DNA of 64,000 nt from Panaeolus papilionaceus (GCA_015501605.1 JADNRZ010000003.1:124001-188000); one strand, 5' to 3'. Shown: positions 48,991 to 62,777, numbered from the stretch's first letter. A program made the numbers and translations. Notes: generated by a model from the sequence alone, not told the origin.

Positions 48991-49150
48991 GTAAAGCGAC
49001 CTCATGCTCAAGGCGAAGTCTCAAGTCAAGTTCTAAAACACTAATCATACACGCATACATACTTGTTCTACTCAGTGATGTAATTTTTGGAATCGGAATC
49101 ATTTCATACATGGTATTCATTCGTTCGTTCATCATTCAATCAGCCCCACC

Positions 49151-52100
49151 TCAGAGCTTCAACTGTCCCTTCAACCTCGTATCCCTACTACTCGCACCAA
49201 CCGCGACACCAAACGTGCCCGACGGGAGCCTCCACCCCTGCGCCTCCGTGTCCCATATCGACATATCATACCTTGACAACGTGATAGTAACCGATTTCTT
49301 CTGGCCGGGGTTCAAAGGTCCTACGCTGTCGAAGCCTCTGAGAACGGACGGAGGCTCGCCAGCGGAGGCAGGGAAGTTGAGATATAGCTGGGGTGTCTCG
49401 CCACCTGCGACTTTGCCCGTGTTTTGGATGGTGAATGTTACTTTGATGATGGGTTTGTGAAGCCTTTTTGCACGGGAGTAATGATGATAAGTCTTAGTGC
49501 GCATGGAAGAGAGTTGTGCGACTCACCAGAATGCCCTCGAAATTCCTTCGACGATAGGTGTGGCTTTGCCCTTTTCCCAAGCAGCGATAACAGCCTTGTC
49601 TGCAGCTGCGTCTCCACCGCTCATTTTCTGGATGTTCAACCCGCTGTATTTGAAGGTGGTATAACTCAATCCGAATCCAAATTCGAATCGAGGCTCAATA
49701 TCATTCGCGTCGAAGTGCCTGTAGTCAATGTTCAGACTGAACAAAAGATCACCGCATCAGTTTCGACAATGTACACGAAACAAACAAAACACACTCACCC
49801 CTCAGTGTAAGGAATACTCAAAATATCCTGCGGTGCTCCTCCCGTAATCAACTGCGCCGAATAATCGCTCGCGTTCTTCGCAATCGTATAAGGCAACCTT
49901 CCAGATGGATTCCAAGCACCATAAAGCACATCCGCAATCGAATTGCCGACTTCCTGCCCTGACAGACCTGCCCACACCACCTGTAGTTACAAAACAAAAA
50001 CAAACAGTGAGAACATTGTCAATGGGAGATCTCGATCAGTCGTCAACGTGAAACGTCAACCTCGATGGAGGGCAGGGGTGAATGAGTACGTACAGCGGTG
50101 ACGTTAGGATTTTCGATCCATGGTTCGATGATGAGTGGGCCTACACTGTTGACGATGACGATGGTGTTGTTGTTCTGCGCTGCGACGGCCTGGACGAGCG
50201 CGTCGCCTCCGTGCCATGCAGTCAAATTTTTACTATACGCAGTGCAGAGTCAGACTTAGGAAGTTCGAAGGTACCATGTGGGTCTGCTCACCGATCGCCT
50301 TCGTTGCCATCTACGGTGATGTAATCTTCACCACTATCCGAAGTGATGAAAACGAGAGCAGCACTTTGTTTGTGAGCAGTCTTAGCAGCGTTGTTGAGGT
50401 TGAAATCGTCGAACGTCCACGAAACGCTTGTGCGGAAGTTTCGTGCCTGTCTTTGAATTGCATCGAGTGGCTAAAAAGTATCCGAGAGTATCAGCATTAA
50501 AATCCATTTCGAATGCGAAACGCCATCCTCACCGTAATGATATAAGGGAACTGCGCTGTCCCACTTCCCCAACCCATCGCAAGAACACCATCCACCCCTC
50601 CCTGATCACTAAACTCATTAGGACCGCTCTTTCCCGGACCTGCACCGCTCCCAATGAGCGCAATATTCCTGTTCTTCTTCCCCAGCGGAAGTGCGCCGTG
50701 TTCGTTCTTAAGCAACACGGCACTGGCAGCACCCATGGTGCGCACGAGGTTGAAGTGGTCGTCTTGGACATCGATGTGGTCGTTAGTGGCTTCGTCGTCA
50801 GAGTTGAAGGCATTGAAATTGGGGGTTGGGTATGAGGGGCTGTCTTGGCGTAGCAAGTACCAAGAAGCTAGAATACGAGTGGCTGAAATGGGAGTAGTGG
50901 TCAATGGGCGTGTCTGGTTAGTTGGGGTGGGGAATGCATACCCATGTCATCGACACGGCTTTCTGGGATCGTTCCGTTTTGCACGAATGCCGTCAAGTTT
51001 GCACCCCACCAAGAGGTGTGTGACGAGAAGGTGATATCACCGGGCATCGACATCTGTGAGTTTGTGAGTATTTCGATTGACGTCGAGTAGTGATGAGTAT
51101 CTTACATCGAGTCCAGTCACCGCTGACATTGTTGAATGTTGTCTAATGATCGAGAAATCAGAATTAGAGTCAACCGAAAGAGGTTCATGGAGGTCTAAAG
51201 ACGTACGCCTGCCAGTCAGACATGATAACTAAACACAAGTTTTGTTAGTGATTGATAAACCGCGAAACTTGGACTGATAGCTTACATCCTTGGAAACCGA
51301 ATTCGCGTTTAATAACGTCGTTCAACAATTTCTCATTTTCGCAAGCGTATGTTCCATTCAGTAAATCTAGGTTTAGGATGTTAGCGACATAATCAATATG
51401 CTTCGAAATGAAAAGAGAAACCCACTGTAACTGCACATCAGACTCGATACACCAGCCATGATACTCCGAAGGAAGGGGTGAGCATAAACTTCATGTAGTG
51501 TCCGGTCGTCAATATCAGAAGAGGACTGCGTGCGTTTGTGTTCCTGCTCACTGATAGAATCATCAATAACACGAAAGAACGATACCCTAAAAGCAACACG
51601 TACTTTCCAATCAAGTGCTTCGCGCAAGCCTGGACGCCACCAGCCTGCATACCCAGAACCGTCTCATACGCCGCTTCACCCGTCAAGAACGGGTCCGCTC
51701 CAAAGCCCTCCCAGTTACGTCCGCCTTGCGCTATGCGACCCATGTTCATCATCGGCCCCAGAGCGACGTTGACGCCTTTGCCACGATGTTCGAGGCCCAT
51801 GAACAAGCCACGCTGACGTATCAAGTCACGGTTGAAGCTAGCGATGCGTCAGTTTAGGGCGTTCGTTTGATAGAGAAGAGGAAAAGTCGCGTACGTGGCT
51901 GCTGCATTGATTCCAGTTGGGAAGGCGGTAACATAATCGCCGAATCGAACGCCAAGGGGTGAATCCTGTAGATGTAACGTTAAGAATCGTTTTTGTGGGA
52001 AGAGCAATATGACACACCTCCAAGCACAATCCAGGCCAGCCTCGTCCTTTGGCCGGTTCAACAGATGGGATGTTTCCCTGAAAGAGGTGGTAAATAGGCC

Positions 52101-53057
52101 GAAATACGCGTAGTGGGGTGATAAGGAGCATACCACACAGCGACCGCCTTCCCAGCCTACACCCGTAGATACGCTGACCTTTTCATCTAATGTGAATCCA
52201 GCGACCTAATATCAAAATATACGCGTTAGTCGACGTTAGAGGCAAGCAATCGAAGGAAAAAATCCGGAGAGTTGAATGTGCTCAGCCCGATCATTCGAGG
52301 CCAACAAAGTCTTGGCACTGTTGCCCGAACTGCGGTCGTCATCGCGTCATCACTTGATCATTAACAACCACATGAACTTTGCTCTTGTTCAACGAGACAA
52401 TGCGCGCTCTCTTGTTAAACTTATGGCGAGGCCGGTGCTTCATTCGTCGTATGGAATGAATTCATGGCCTCTGCCATTTTGCATTCCCCTCCACAAAAAT
52501 GACGGCAAACGCAAACGAATAGGACAACTAGCTCACCTTCTTTTTCGCCTTAGCAAAGGCAGCTTTCCACGCAGGGCCGAAATCGGGGACGACGCTAGTC
52601 CCAACCTGTTATATGAATTAGTTTTCATGAACACGACACAGTACACGTTGGAGGTTGAACATACGTCTGGTGGATGACTAGGATCGGTGGATGGGTACCC
52701 TGGTGCATTGGGGGTATCTGATGGCACGGGGAACGCAGTGAAGTTAGTTGGTACGATGGGTGGTTCAGAGATGGTGGTGGTTTGTCCAGCAATGATAGGT
52801 GGTGTACTGGCAGCTGGTGAGCTTTGAGCAGCAGATGTCAATGCTGAAGCTGGTGTACTTGATACATCAGCAGGAGCAGACGAGCCTGTTGCAGGCATGT
52901 GTGTTGAAGCAGCCGATGCCGATCCATGATGAGTGGACGCTGGAATGGCCGTCGATGCAGCTGAGCTTAGGTCAGAATGATGAGCTGAGCTTTGAGCAGC
53001 GACCAAGGCTCTCAAAAGTGCAGCAGTTAGCACCAATGCACGCAACTGGAGATGCAT
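49151..53057 (-). CDS. Secreted GH3 beta-glucosidase
   Basis: The start [15 protein letters not shown] is at 53057 and opens a signal peptide. About 100 Ser/Thr/Ala/Pro-rich residues follow, likely O-glycosylated. The GH3 core then begins near [12 protein letters not shown]. Visible landmarks are [24 protein letters not shown], the substrate-binding NWEGFGADP, the KHLIGNEQEH signature, and the nucleophile motif GFIMSDWQA with catalytic Asp. The second domain includes [24 protein letters not shown] and [13 protein letters not shown] fibronectin-III-like C-terminus ([26 protein letters not shown]) ends ...KGQLKL at 49151. Many short introns are present. The enzyme should release glucose from beta-1,4- or beta-1,3-glucosides outside the cell, in cellulose use or wall turnover. 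The neighbouring KRE6 homologue also concerns beta-glucan, but co-regulation is not shown. Confidence 0.93.
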
Positions 53058-54120
53058 GGTGTGTTGGGTATGATGTGGTTCGAGGCAAACCCGTCGAAAC
53101 TTCGGATTGCCGTATTTTCGGACAGGCTGACAGTGTTTATAGGACGAAGCTATTTTAAGCTGTAATCTCGTAAAGAACAACACATGCTGTGCCACATGTT
53201 CGTCATCCTCATGCATTTTATGGATTAGTGCCTTCCATTCGCACCACCGTGGAACCAATAACTAACAGTGTTGTATAATAAACCTGTATCGGAATTAGGG
53301 TGACAGCGACCTTGATCGAGGTCATCTCAATTGATTGTCTGTGTCCACGGTTGGTTGATCTATGCTTTACTTACCGCCCTGATGTGATGGGCAAGGCCAT
53401 CATCAATCTGAACAACGCCCATCTAGTCGTCGGGCGCTGAGCGATAGTTATGGTCAACTTCCAAGTGATGATACTTCATTAATTACAAGACTTCTCTTCT
53501 TCGATCTAACCGCTTATGTCCGCTGGCTAGTCTTCTGCGTTCTTCAAATTTATTATTAACTTTCCAGCTGACGATAACCATCGTACAAGGACACGTCGTC
53601 GGGGTATCAGTAAGCGGCCTCAACGCTTGCGATGAGGGGTCGGACCGCTATTTCAATGGGAGGGGGCGCCTTTCGGGGCAATGACGAGAAGTTTGGCTCA
53701 GCACCCACTCCTCGGATATCGGATAGCAGAGCTCTCGTGACGCAAAAGATGGAGCGCCATGAGAATTCGATATCCTTTGTTGGTTTATCGAAATGCTTCA
53801 TGTTTAAAGCACTTCTGACGTAGTTCCGGTGGCTCACATCGTTTACGCTCATTGCTGCGGGGAAGCTCCTCACGTCTTGATATTTGCCGACCTGCCACAA
53901 AGCAGCAGTGTACTGTGGGTCCGGACCCACCAGAAACCGGCACGTACTCGCCTTTCATCCGTTTTCAGCAACAATTTCCAAGTTTAGCTTGGATCTTGAT
54001 ATGAAGCAGACCAGCTCCTGCTATTGGAAAACAAAATTAATATGTACAACATTACGACCTGTATCTACAAAGAACCTAACAAAAGTCCAAAATATAAGTA
54101 ATAAATAAGTACAACCGCCA
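53058..54120. other. Intergenic region GH3 / KRE6, no supported gene
   Basis: The GH3 promoter lies on the left. A 107-codon minus-strand frame (53607-53930) begins with GTG, has no ATG near its start and no family resemblance. It is not called as a gene. Confidence 0.45.
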
Positions 54121-57100
54121 TTAACAATTATCTTTTATCGAATTTCTGGGCCAAGCCTCTTTAACGTGGTCAACCCATTTCGTCAGGTTGAAGTTCTCGT
54201 AAGCTCGTTTATAACTGATTCCAAAGGTTAGTTTCCTTGTGTCAATTCCAAAATTTTTGTTAAAAAAAGGAGACCTACGTTTCAATGTACTTCGCCGTTG
54301 GAGCCGTTACAGGATCGCAACCAATATTAACAGCATTCGCCGGCTGATACACTCGTATCCAATCGACTGCCATCGTAGCGGGTACTGGGACCTTCGAAAG
54401 ATCAAGTGTACCGAATGTTTCTGACAAGCCCAAATTGGCGATCAGGTACTTCAAGAGAACATCAGTGTCATCATTACAAGGCAAGAAATTTGAAAAAGAG
54501 TTCCTACCATTGGCTCCTGCGAAATAATCCGCTGTCCGATTTGTGTATCTGGATCAGGACCCAGAGCACTAGCTCGAAGCGTCCACGATAACTTGTTATC
54601 ATTCACCCAGGTAATATATCCGTCGTCGAATCTAGGAAAACTGAGTATGTGTGAATCTTGATATTCGAAGGTGCGCATACCCATTCTTATACTCGAATGC
54701 ATAAGTGGCGAAGCAGCCAGTGCCGCTGCGTTCATAACAGTCCTGATTGAGCCTCGCCAGTGCGCTTGTAGTCTGCTGGAATCCACCTGCATCGTTTTCG
54801 ATAAGCTGTTGGTAACCTATGCAGCAGATCATGCTTACCGCCCCTGTATGTGTTGTAATGTGCGCCGACAGTATCGTGAATAATAATATTAGGCGAGTCC
54901 GTATCATTTCTCAGAATATACGCTCTCTGTGATCTGGTCAGTAGGCAATCAAACTATTTTACAGAAGGAAACATACATTGAATGGTGCGAATTGTGCGGA
55001 GAACGAAGCCTGTAAATATATTATTAGCCTTCGACATCCATTTAGAACTGTGGCTAAACTCACCATTCCAACACCGTCTTCAACGACAGCTTCGAACATG
55101 TCGATTTCAGGAGCTGACCTGCCGACATATCTCCCATTCTTCCTTTTAGGACCAGGGTGCGATTCGCCTTCACATGTACATGCGGCTGTTTAACAAGCAA
55201 AGTTCCTTAGACTCAGGATAACTAGACAAGAATGGAGATACTCACAAAGTTTCTGACCAGGTAACATCGACTACAGTTGCCAGTTTAATTCCGTCAATTA
55301 AGAACTGAGATTGTAGCACAAAATTACCCACCAACTGCATATCATATTTAGGATCACCATTTATCCACGCATCTGGGGGAGATCGTGTCCCAGGAATACT
55401 CTGATACTCGACTGTACCAATGTCACAACTGTCGTATGAGTATGGCCACTGTAAAGGCGTTTGAACGTCAACTCGAGAACCGTGTGGAATTGCGTCGAAT
55501 CGATTTAGAATGCACACGCACCATTCCCTCGAGACTGCCACCATATCCTGCCCTTCCAAGGTTTCCCATTGACCATATTGCCGGCCATAACCCACTGTGT
55601 ACCCAAATCGAATGCGAAGCTGTCAGCCAAGTGCGAGACCAGAGAAAAGAAAAGTACGAACGCCTCAGTTGGTGATGCGGGCATCCTAACAGAAGCTTCG
55701 ATTCGATGTTGTTAGGGACGCTACTAGTAAATAACAAAAAATCCATTGTACCTTCTACCATTCCTCCAATAAAACAGAACTTGTTCCTAATTTGACGTGT
55801 CATTGCTTGCGATCCAGATAGTTACATCTGAATCATACATACCATGATTGGATCTATAATACAAGAGGTCAGCACGAGCATAACAAAGGATAAGCTAAGA
55901 TACCTACCATTCCTGACCGATAGCTCATATTATGGTTATTGATAGGAAGGGCTTCTTCAATGGTAAGCAACAAAGATCCATTCCCTGTCGTCGCTAAAAA
56001 CAGCCTCATCAATCCTTCTTTCCCAAACCATTCCAAAGTCAAACAAACCTTGTATTGGATCATACCACTCCAAATTTTCCTAATACCCATCCCGCATCAG
56101 CTCTCCTCATACAACCCTCTTACATTAAATTTAATATGTATCCCACTCACCGTTCCCCAATAATGCAAATCCACCGCTTCCCAAAACGGATCATCCCCAG
56201 GATAAAACGTCCTTCCCTCCTGCTCAAACTCATCAGAAAACACCAACACCATCTCCTCATTCGGGTTCTCCCACGACTGCTTCCTGTACGCCTCCTTGGG
56301 CGTATCGCGGTCGATAAGCAGAAAGTTGCCCGGGAAGTCCGGGACCTGCCCTGTTGCGTTCATACCGCCGAGGTTAAAGCCGCCTTGGGTGCTTTGCAGC
56401 GTTTTGGTGAAGTGGCTGTACATGGGGTATGCTGCAGGGGGGCGTTGTTAGTTCGGAGTTATTGAGTTGTGAGGGAGATGGTGGGGACGACGTACCAGCA
56501 CTGTGAGTGACGAGCACAATTGTTGAGGGTGGATGAGTAAGAGGAAGGGAAGAGGGTGGGAGGTTAGGTTACGTACAACACACCCAAGACCGCCAACGCC
56601 AATATCACCATGCATCCAATGTTAGCTGCACCGCGCGTTGAGCAGAACGCCCCATTATCATTGTTATCAGGGTTGTGTAGGTCATCATCCGCCTCCCGCT
56701 GGTGATTATACGCATCCTCCTTGCTCGGCGCTCCAACAAGCGCATACTAAGAAAACACCAAGAACCACTGCGCGTCAGCTCAAGCCCAAGCCAGAAACGT
56801 AAGCGCCATCAGCGCAAGCACAACTACATACCTTGGCAGTGGTTGACTGTGGAGTATATATAGAGTGGTTATGAAATGAATTGGGATGATAGGTGGGCGC
56901 CAAAAACAAGCTTTTAATTAGCACACCAGGATAAAAATAACGATTTGCGGGGTGGGTTGGATACCAAGCGAAGGAGATGTACCCACCTGTTTGCCCCGTG
57001 CGCTTGCTACTCCCCCTGAGGGCCCGTAGACTGCGAGGTCTGTGCCAGCTCGTGGCATGACGAGGCCGTAGCCAGCTGAGCTGTTGGAATTCGTCGAGTT

Positions 57101-57133
57101 TGTGGGTCGCCTCCTCTGTGCCATATGTGCCAT
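54121..57133 (-). CDS. kre6: KRE6/SKN1-type beta-glucan synthesis protein (GH16 family)
   Basis: The start MAHMAQRRRPTNS is at about 57133 (an alternative Met lies 9 bp downstream). A Ser/Gly cytoplasmic tail leads to one hydrophobic segment (CMVILALAVLGVLL), giving a type II membrane protein. The SKN1 domain follows: VFSDEFEQEGRTFYPGDDPFWEA, DLHYWGT, NLEWYDP, GLWPAIWSMGNLGRAGYGG, PYSYDSCDIGTVEYQ, and GESHPGPKRKNGRYVGRSAPEIDMFEA-type sequence with the GH16-like EIDMFE acidic triad. The C-terminus has TMAVDWIRVYQ and ends EAWPRNSIKDNC. In yeast Kre6 and Skn1 act in the Golgi/ER to build beta-1,6-glucan of the cell wall. Similar function is inferred. About 600 residues are spread over a dozen exons; internal borders are approximate. 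Confidence 0.93.
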
Positions 57134-60070
57134 GTTTATGTAACGAGTGTTGTAATTCTTGTAAACGAGTGATAAAGTGCGCACGTTGCGCGATGACTAT
57201 AAGTCAATAGTAGTGGAATGTGAATGGAAGAGGAGGGAGGGAGGGGAATCGCAGAATGAAGGGGAGAAGAGAAAAGACAGTGTCGATGGGAGAAATGGAA
57301 AAGAAGAAGAAAAAAGATTTCGAGGATATCCGTCCTTACATTTGAATAATGTCTAACTGGGGCTGCTTAGATAGCTTTCCATTAATGGAGGTGACATCCA
57401 TCGCATAGCAGGCCAACGGGGCATGTAAGTAACATAACATCACACAACGATAATATCGGGGCGCGGGCACAGTCATCCGCAGTCTCCCTCGCATTTCACC
57501 CATTGGCTGCTTCGGCCCATTATTGACGTTACTTTTTTATCATTATGATTCTGGAATCTAGAATCAAACAAAACACGGAATCGATTGTAGCCTTTGATGT
57601 TGGATATGACTCTGTCGAACATGGTGTTTTGTATTCAGAGCCTGTACAGAACCAATGTTTGATGATCTCTGAATTCGTCGCAGAAATTGATATTGAGTTC
57701 ACACCGCTCGTATTCGAATTTTGATACCTACCCAACCCTTCACCGACTCGGGGTCGAGCGATTTCGCATGCGCACGTACAAGCACGGAGACCACACGATG
57801 TTCACTCTTTTTTCTTTTTTTTTCTTTCTTCGTGGTTCAAGGGCGTATCGCGGTGATAAAACACAACGCAACCACTTACTTGACACCGGTACACAAGGTT
57901 GCTTGCTGCGCATTTGATGGACCGGGCTGTATTCACCTCAGATCATGATGATGCACAAAGGGTGATGGGAAGGGAGTGATACCTGCACACACGCCAAGCC
58001 AATCCAGGAACTGGCTTCTGAGTCTCTGATCCGGCCTCGTCTTGGTAACAAAGGGCTCTTTTCTCAGGGCATTCAATCGTGAGGCTTCTTGTGACACTTG
58101 TGAGTCCCAGCTCAGAGATAGCGTATGTGAGCGCTTCGATCCTCTGCTGGGTTGATTGCGGTTGATTGTCCTATGAATCTGGACTTTACAGCTTTCCTGA
58201 AGGATAGGCTTATTGTATGTGCTTTCTGAAGCTTTTGGAAGGAGAAAACGCTGGCGTTTTATGCTCTCGGTCAATTCGGTGAGCTGACTCATTCTCCGGA
58301 TGAAGTAGAATTCGCAGTTGACAGCTCGTTGAATGGCAGTAAAGACGAGCACAACGAGCAAGTATGGGTACATATTTACACTAGTACTGGAGCTGTGGGA
58401 AGACTGAAGCAAAGTATTCAATTCGCCTTCTTCAAGTTCAAGTTCAACGCACGAGCGTCGCATTGTGTTCTCGCTATTCCCCACCGTTCGTAATCCTTAT
58501 CAGTTTTCTGGGTGTTTCGGCGAGCCCCACCACCACTATAACTGAATTGCCCCTTCATGCCCGCTTTCATTGACATGTGTCTGAATATTGTTTAGCCCCC
58601 TACTGTTAGACTAACATTTGTATTTATATTGTATACCTACTCAGACCGGGAATTCCGACTCGGGACCGACGACATCTATCCCTCACGCTCATCGGACTCG
58701 TACTTAACTTCATTTTTGCACAACTCAAACAGGCCCTTATAAAAACACACGCAGGTTCGAACTCGCCGCTTTTGTAGTCGGTGTGTTCCACCTGCAGTTG
58801 AAGCTTGTATCTCTTATTGTCAGCTCTGGCTTCTAACAAATCCTGCAACACCTACTTACGATCCTTCGTGACGCTTGCGAGCCCAACATTTCAACAATTG
58901 CACGAAACTCGCACCAGTTGTATGTGCTGACCGTTCTGACGCACGAATCACTGGCAATAATATCGATGCCTTCGTTGAAGAAGTCAAACCACGTCAATGG
59001 ACATCGATGTAAGTAAGTAGCTCAATGTAGATCAAACCACATCAACCCAGCTCTAGCCTAGCTCCCTCGACCAAAGGTTAAAACCAACGTCAACCTACGT
59101 ACTGTCTACCACCCAATTCAAAGTCGAGTTTCACGTAATCCACTGTACTATCAACAACACACATTCGGCATAAACCGCTCGTTGGTCTGATCAACTTCAA
59201 GTTCCTCCTTTGTCCTCCTTTGCCCCATAGACACTTCAATATTAGTATATGTCACGATACGTCAACGTAAGTAAAGATACGTCCAACTACTCTATGTATG
59301 TATATATGCATCTGTCGAAGTTCGAGCAAGCAGGTCCACCTAAAACCAGGTTCACCGAGGCCAGTTTCACACACCATCCAGTGCAACAAATCAATCACCC
59401 AACGCCCGTCGCCCTGCTCTTATTTTACATACATATTCCAACTCGAAAAACGATATCAAAACCATCCCATCCCATAACGCACCACAATTCACTCACTCAT
59501 CCATCCATTACAATTCCGCCTTCAATTCAGATACAATACAGAACAAACATGGATATCGAATCGAAATAGTGATATATGTACGTAGGTGAACGTCTATGTT
59601 CGAGTCTCATAAGAGTCTATATGAATCGTGTCGAGTGAGAGGCTTATCAGAAACAATGGGGTGATGGTGGTGGTGGTGGTGGTGGTGGATTAGAACGCAG
59701 AGAGCTAATGTTTGGGAGTTCAGGGGTTCGTGGTGTTCGAAGTGTTGGGGTATGGGTGAGTGGATGGGGATATGGGCAGGGTCGAGGGTGGAGTGAAGTA
59801 AGGCGTGCGGGATAGATGAGTTGTATCGAACGAACGAAAGAACGAATCGAATCGAATAAAAGAAACGAATAAACTAATAAACTAATAAATCAACCAAGAA
59901 CGAAGGTCCGAAAGATACTTATCAAAATAGATAAACAAACTAAGCGAAACTAAAATAACAACCAATGTCGAAACAATGTCACCAAAAGCGTCCAACGTCA
60001 AGTTCTATCTTACTCTGCTAAAAATCTTCACAACAAACGTTCAATAATCAACCATCAATCCCATCCACCC
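57134..60070. other. Long intergenic region, no well-supported gene
   Basis: This 2.9-kb region lies between KRE6 (its promoter on the left) and the 3' side of the Ser/Pro-rich membrane protein gene. One minus-strand frame of 175 residues from an ATG at 58463 to a stop near 57933 has a hydrophobic patch (YLLVVLVFTAIQ). It has no recognisable family, so it is only a weak candidate. A GT-rich simple repeat lies at 59665-59688. No RNA gene was recognised. Confidence 0.45.
59665..59688 (+). repeat. (TGG)n simple repeat
   Basis: Eight tandem TGG triplets lie in the 3' flank of the membrane-protein gene. This is likely a length-variable microsatellite. Confidence 0.9.
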
Positions 60071-62777
60071 CTACCTCCCCCCCAAACTCCCCCTCACAAG
60101 TGGACTACTCCTCCTCGGCTGACTCTTCACAGCTCCACCCGGGATATTATACCCTCCCGGTGTAGGCGGCGTTGGTTGGGCACGGCGTGCTTCGAGTTGA
60201 GAGGCTGTGGTAGAGGGGGGTGGGGACGTTGATGAAGGGGGAGAGGTGGAGAGTGGTGGTGATGAGGACGCGGGTTCGGTAAATGACGACGGCGGTGACG
60301 TGAATGATGAGGGTGGTGAGATGAATGACGACGAAGGCGGCGAAGTTGAGAGAGGCGGAGAGGACATCGAAGACCCTTGTGGTTGATTGGATTGATTCGA
60401 CCCAGGTGTCCACTGTTGATTCGAACCCCCATATGTCGCCTGTAGTTCATCCGAGAACCCTGACATCCACCGATCATGATTCGAATGTCCAGATATCGAT
60501 CGTTGGTGATTCGACAATCCTGGTATCAAAGGCGGCGAAGCACCCTTGGGCATCCCAGTCATATTCGAAGCACTCATTCCCACACCACTCGAACTCGAAG
60601 CACCGGCACCTTGGTTCGCATTCGCATTCGAACTCGAACCCGACGCGGCACCACTATACCCATCACCCTCCCCCTCCCCTCTGTCGGACTCCCACTGGCA
60701 TAAAACACAGACGTCGAAATGCGCTTCGAGGCGGTTCCTTGCCCTGTTCCTCTTCCATTCGAACCAGTCGCCCCACCCAAACTCGACGCATTAACCCCAC
60801 CCGAACTCGAAGCATTAACCCCACCCGAACCCCCTCCAAACCCACTCGACCCACTAACAACTCCCAAACTCCTAAACGGATCCTCATACATCGAATTCGC
60901 CGTATCAGGTCTCGAATACGGCACCCCTCCACCGCTCGTAAAATCAGGATGCGCGAAACTGTACGCGTCGTCGTTTCCTTGAGCTCGAGGTGGACTCTGC
61001 GTAGCTGGGTAAGCCGAGGGCGGATATGCCTGTCCTTGCGCTTGCACTCCCTTCATCTGTGTCTGGTTCTGCGTCTGCCCTCCCTGCACCCGCTGTATCT
61101 CGCTCCTCGCACCCATAACCCCCTCGACAATTCCGCCCAGATCAACACTACTGCTCCGCCTCTCAATCGGGTCCTGAAGCGCCTCCGGGGGCGGCCACAC
61201 GTGTTCTTGAAAGATCGAACCTGTGGACGCGATGCGGGATTTGAGGATGGAGGGAGAGGTCGGGGAGGAGGAGCGCGGGGCGTTGGAGTTCGAGTTGGTA
61301 GAGGGTTTGGGGTTGGGGGGAGAGGTTGGGTTGGACCTCGATAGGACTGGGATTGAAGATGCAGAACTGAATGGGAGCGGTGGGATATGGCCGGGCGGTA
61401 CGGGTGGTGCTGGGGGCACGTACACTGGCCCGTTCCCATTGGCACCCAAGGTCACTTGTGATGACGACGCATGCCCCTGTCCCTGCCCCTGATAATACCC
61501 ATACCCATACACACTCGCATTTCCAATCGAGATACTCGACCCATGCGTGCGTCCCTGGACATGCTGTATCTGGTGCTGATGTTGCCCCGCAAGGGACGGA
61601 TAGACACTCCCGATATCCTTATACCCACCCACCGACCCACTCGCACTCCTCACACTACCTGCACTCCCCATCGTCCCTTGCCCCATCCCATGCCCACTGA
61701 TCCTAATCCCTCCCCCACTTCCACTCATCCTATTGCTGTGCCCCTGCCCAAACGCACCCACATCCCCATCATCATCATCAAACTCCTCCCCATCCAACAA
61801 CCCCCGCACCTCCCTCTTCTTCTCACTCACCACCGCCCCCGCTCTCAGTTTATGTCTGCGCCAGAAAAACACGGCGGTGAGGATGAGGATGAGCAGCCCT
61901 ATGAGCGCGCCTGTGAGGCCTGCGATGAGACTTGTGCGTCCGGAGGAGGACGAGGAGGGGGGTGGGGCGAGGGAGGTTGGGAGGGGGGAGGTGAGCTAGA
62001 GAAGAGAGAGGGCGTTAGTTGGGAGATAGGGGTAAGGAGGATAGATTATTAGATAGATGAAAGAGTAAACAAACAAATGATCAAAGAGGTGATGAGCCAA
62101 TGACAACATCGCCATATCAACTCTCTCTCCTCTAAAAATAAACAACCCAACTCCACCTCTCCCACCCATCAATCCAATCGCAACAACCCAACCACGTCTT
62201 CCAAATTTAAATGACACTCACCGTCGTCAACTGCCCATTCAAACTAGTCACAATCGTCGTAAAATTCCCGCTCGTCGTCAGACTGCTCTCCCCCGCACTC
62301 GTCGTCGGCACCGTATCCGTCGGAGTGGGCGTTATGGTAGGCGGAAGCCGCGTGTTGTCGTCCGTCCTCGGCGGGGCGGTGGTGTGGTCTGTATCGTGCG
62401 TTGTAGGCGGGTGACTTGTGGGTTCTGATGTGGGGGGAGTGGTGGGTGGGGGAGAGGTGGGGTTGGAGGTGGGAGGGGTAGTTGTGCTGGTGGGTTGAAG
62501 AGTTGGGTTAGATTTGAAAGGAAGAGATAGGGATAGGGAGCTGATGAACAACGCACTCTATTGTGGTCGGTGGCACAGTTGTAGGCACAGTCGTAGGGAG
62601 GGTTGTATCAGGTACAGACGTGAGTGGATCAGAAGGGATTAGAGTCTATCATGCATTATCATCACAAAGTAAGTTAAGGTTTCAGTCGATACAAGTAAAA
62701 GAAGCAAGGAAAGAGATAAACTCACCGGGTCCAGAGGACTCAACGTCAAACCCTGTCTCCTCAATCTCTCCATTCCT
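60071..62777 (-). CDS. Ser/Thr/Pro-rich single-pass membrane protein
   Basis: An ectodomain of Pro/Thr repeats (PTSTTTPPTSNPTSPPPTT, SVPDTTLPTTVPTTVPPTT) and NFTTIVTSLNGQLTTV is followed by a hydrophobic helix (LTGALIGLLILILTAVFFW). RRHKLRAGAVVSEKKREV comes next, then a long Ser/Gly/Pro/Asn-rich cytosolic tail ending RRSSPLVRGSLGGR at 60071. The plan resembles fungal wall sensors (Wsc/Mid2 type) or mucins, but no defined sensor domain is visible. The N-terminus is unresolved. A frame upstream to 63058 (MANITVCGVAVACEDHQ) may be a first exon, or translation may start at MERLRRQGLTLSPLDP near 62777; neither gives a clean signal peptide. Near 60650-60720 the good frame changes, needing a short intron or implying a frameshift. 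Confidence 0.6.

Noticed and set aside
53607..53930. 107-codon minus-strand frame between GH3 and KRE6
   Set aside because: It begins with GTG, lacks an early ATG, and neither domain nor plausible neighbouring exon was found.
57933..58463. 175-codon minus-strand frame with a hydrophobic patch
   Set aside because: There is no recognisable family or splice support in a long intergenic region. It is kept only as a weak candidate inside the intergenic note.
59249..59569. Plus-strand 106-codon frame with repeated ACATCAA/CGTCAAC words
   Set aside because: The translation is low complexity and rich in His/Pro/Thr from sequence bias. There is no domain, and repeat spacing is irregular.
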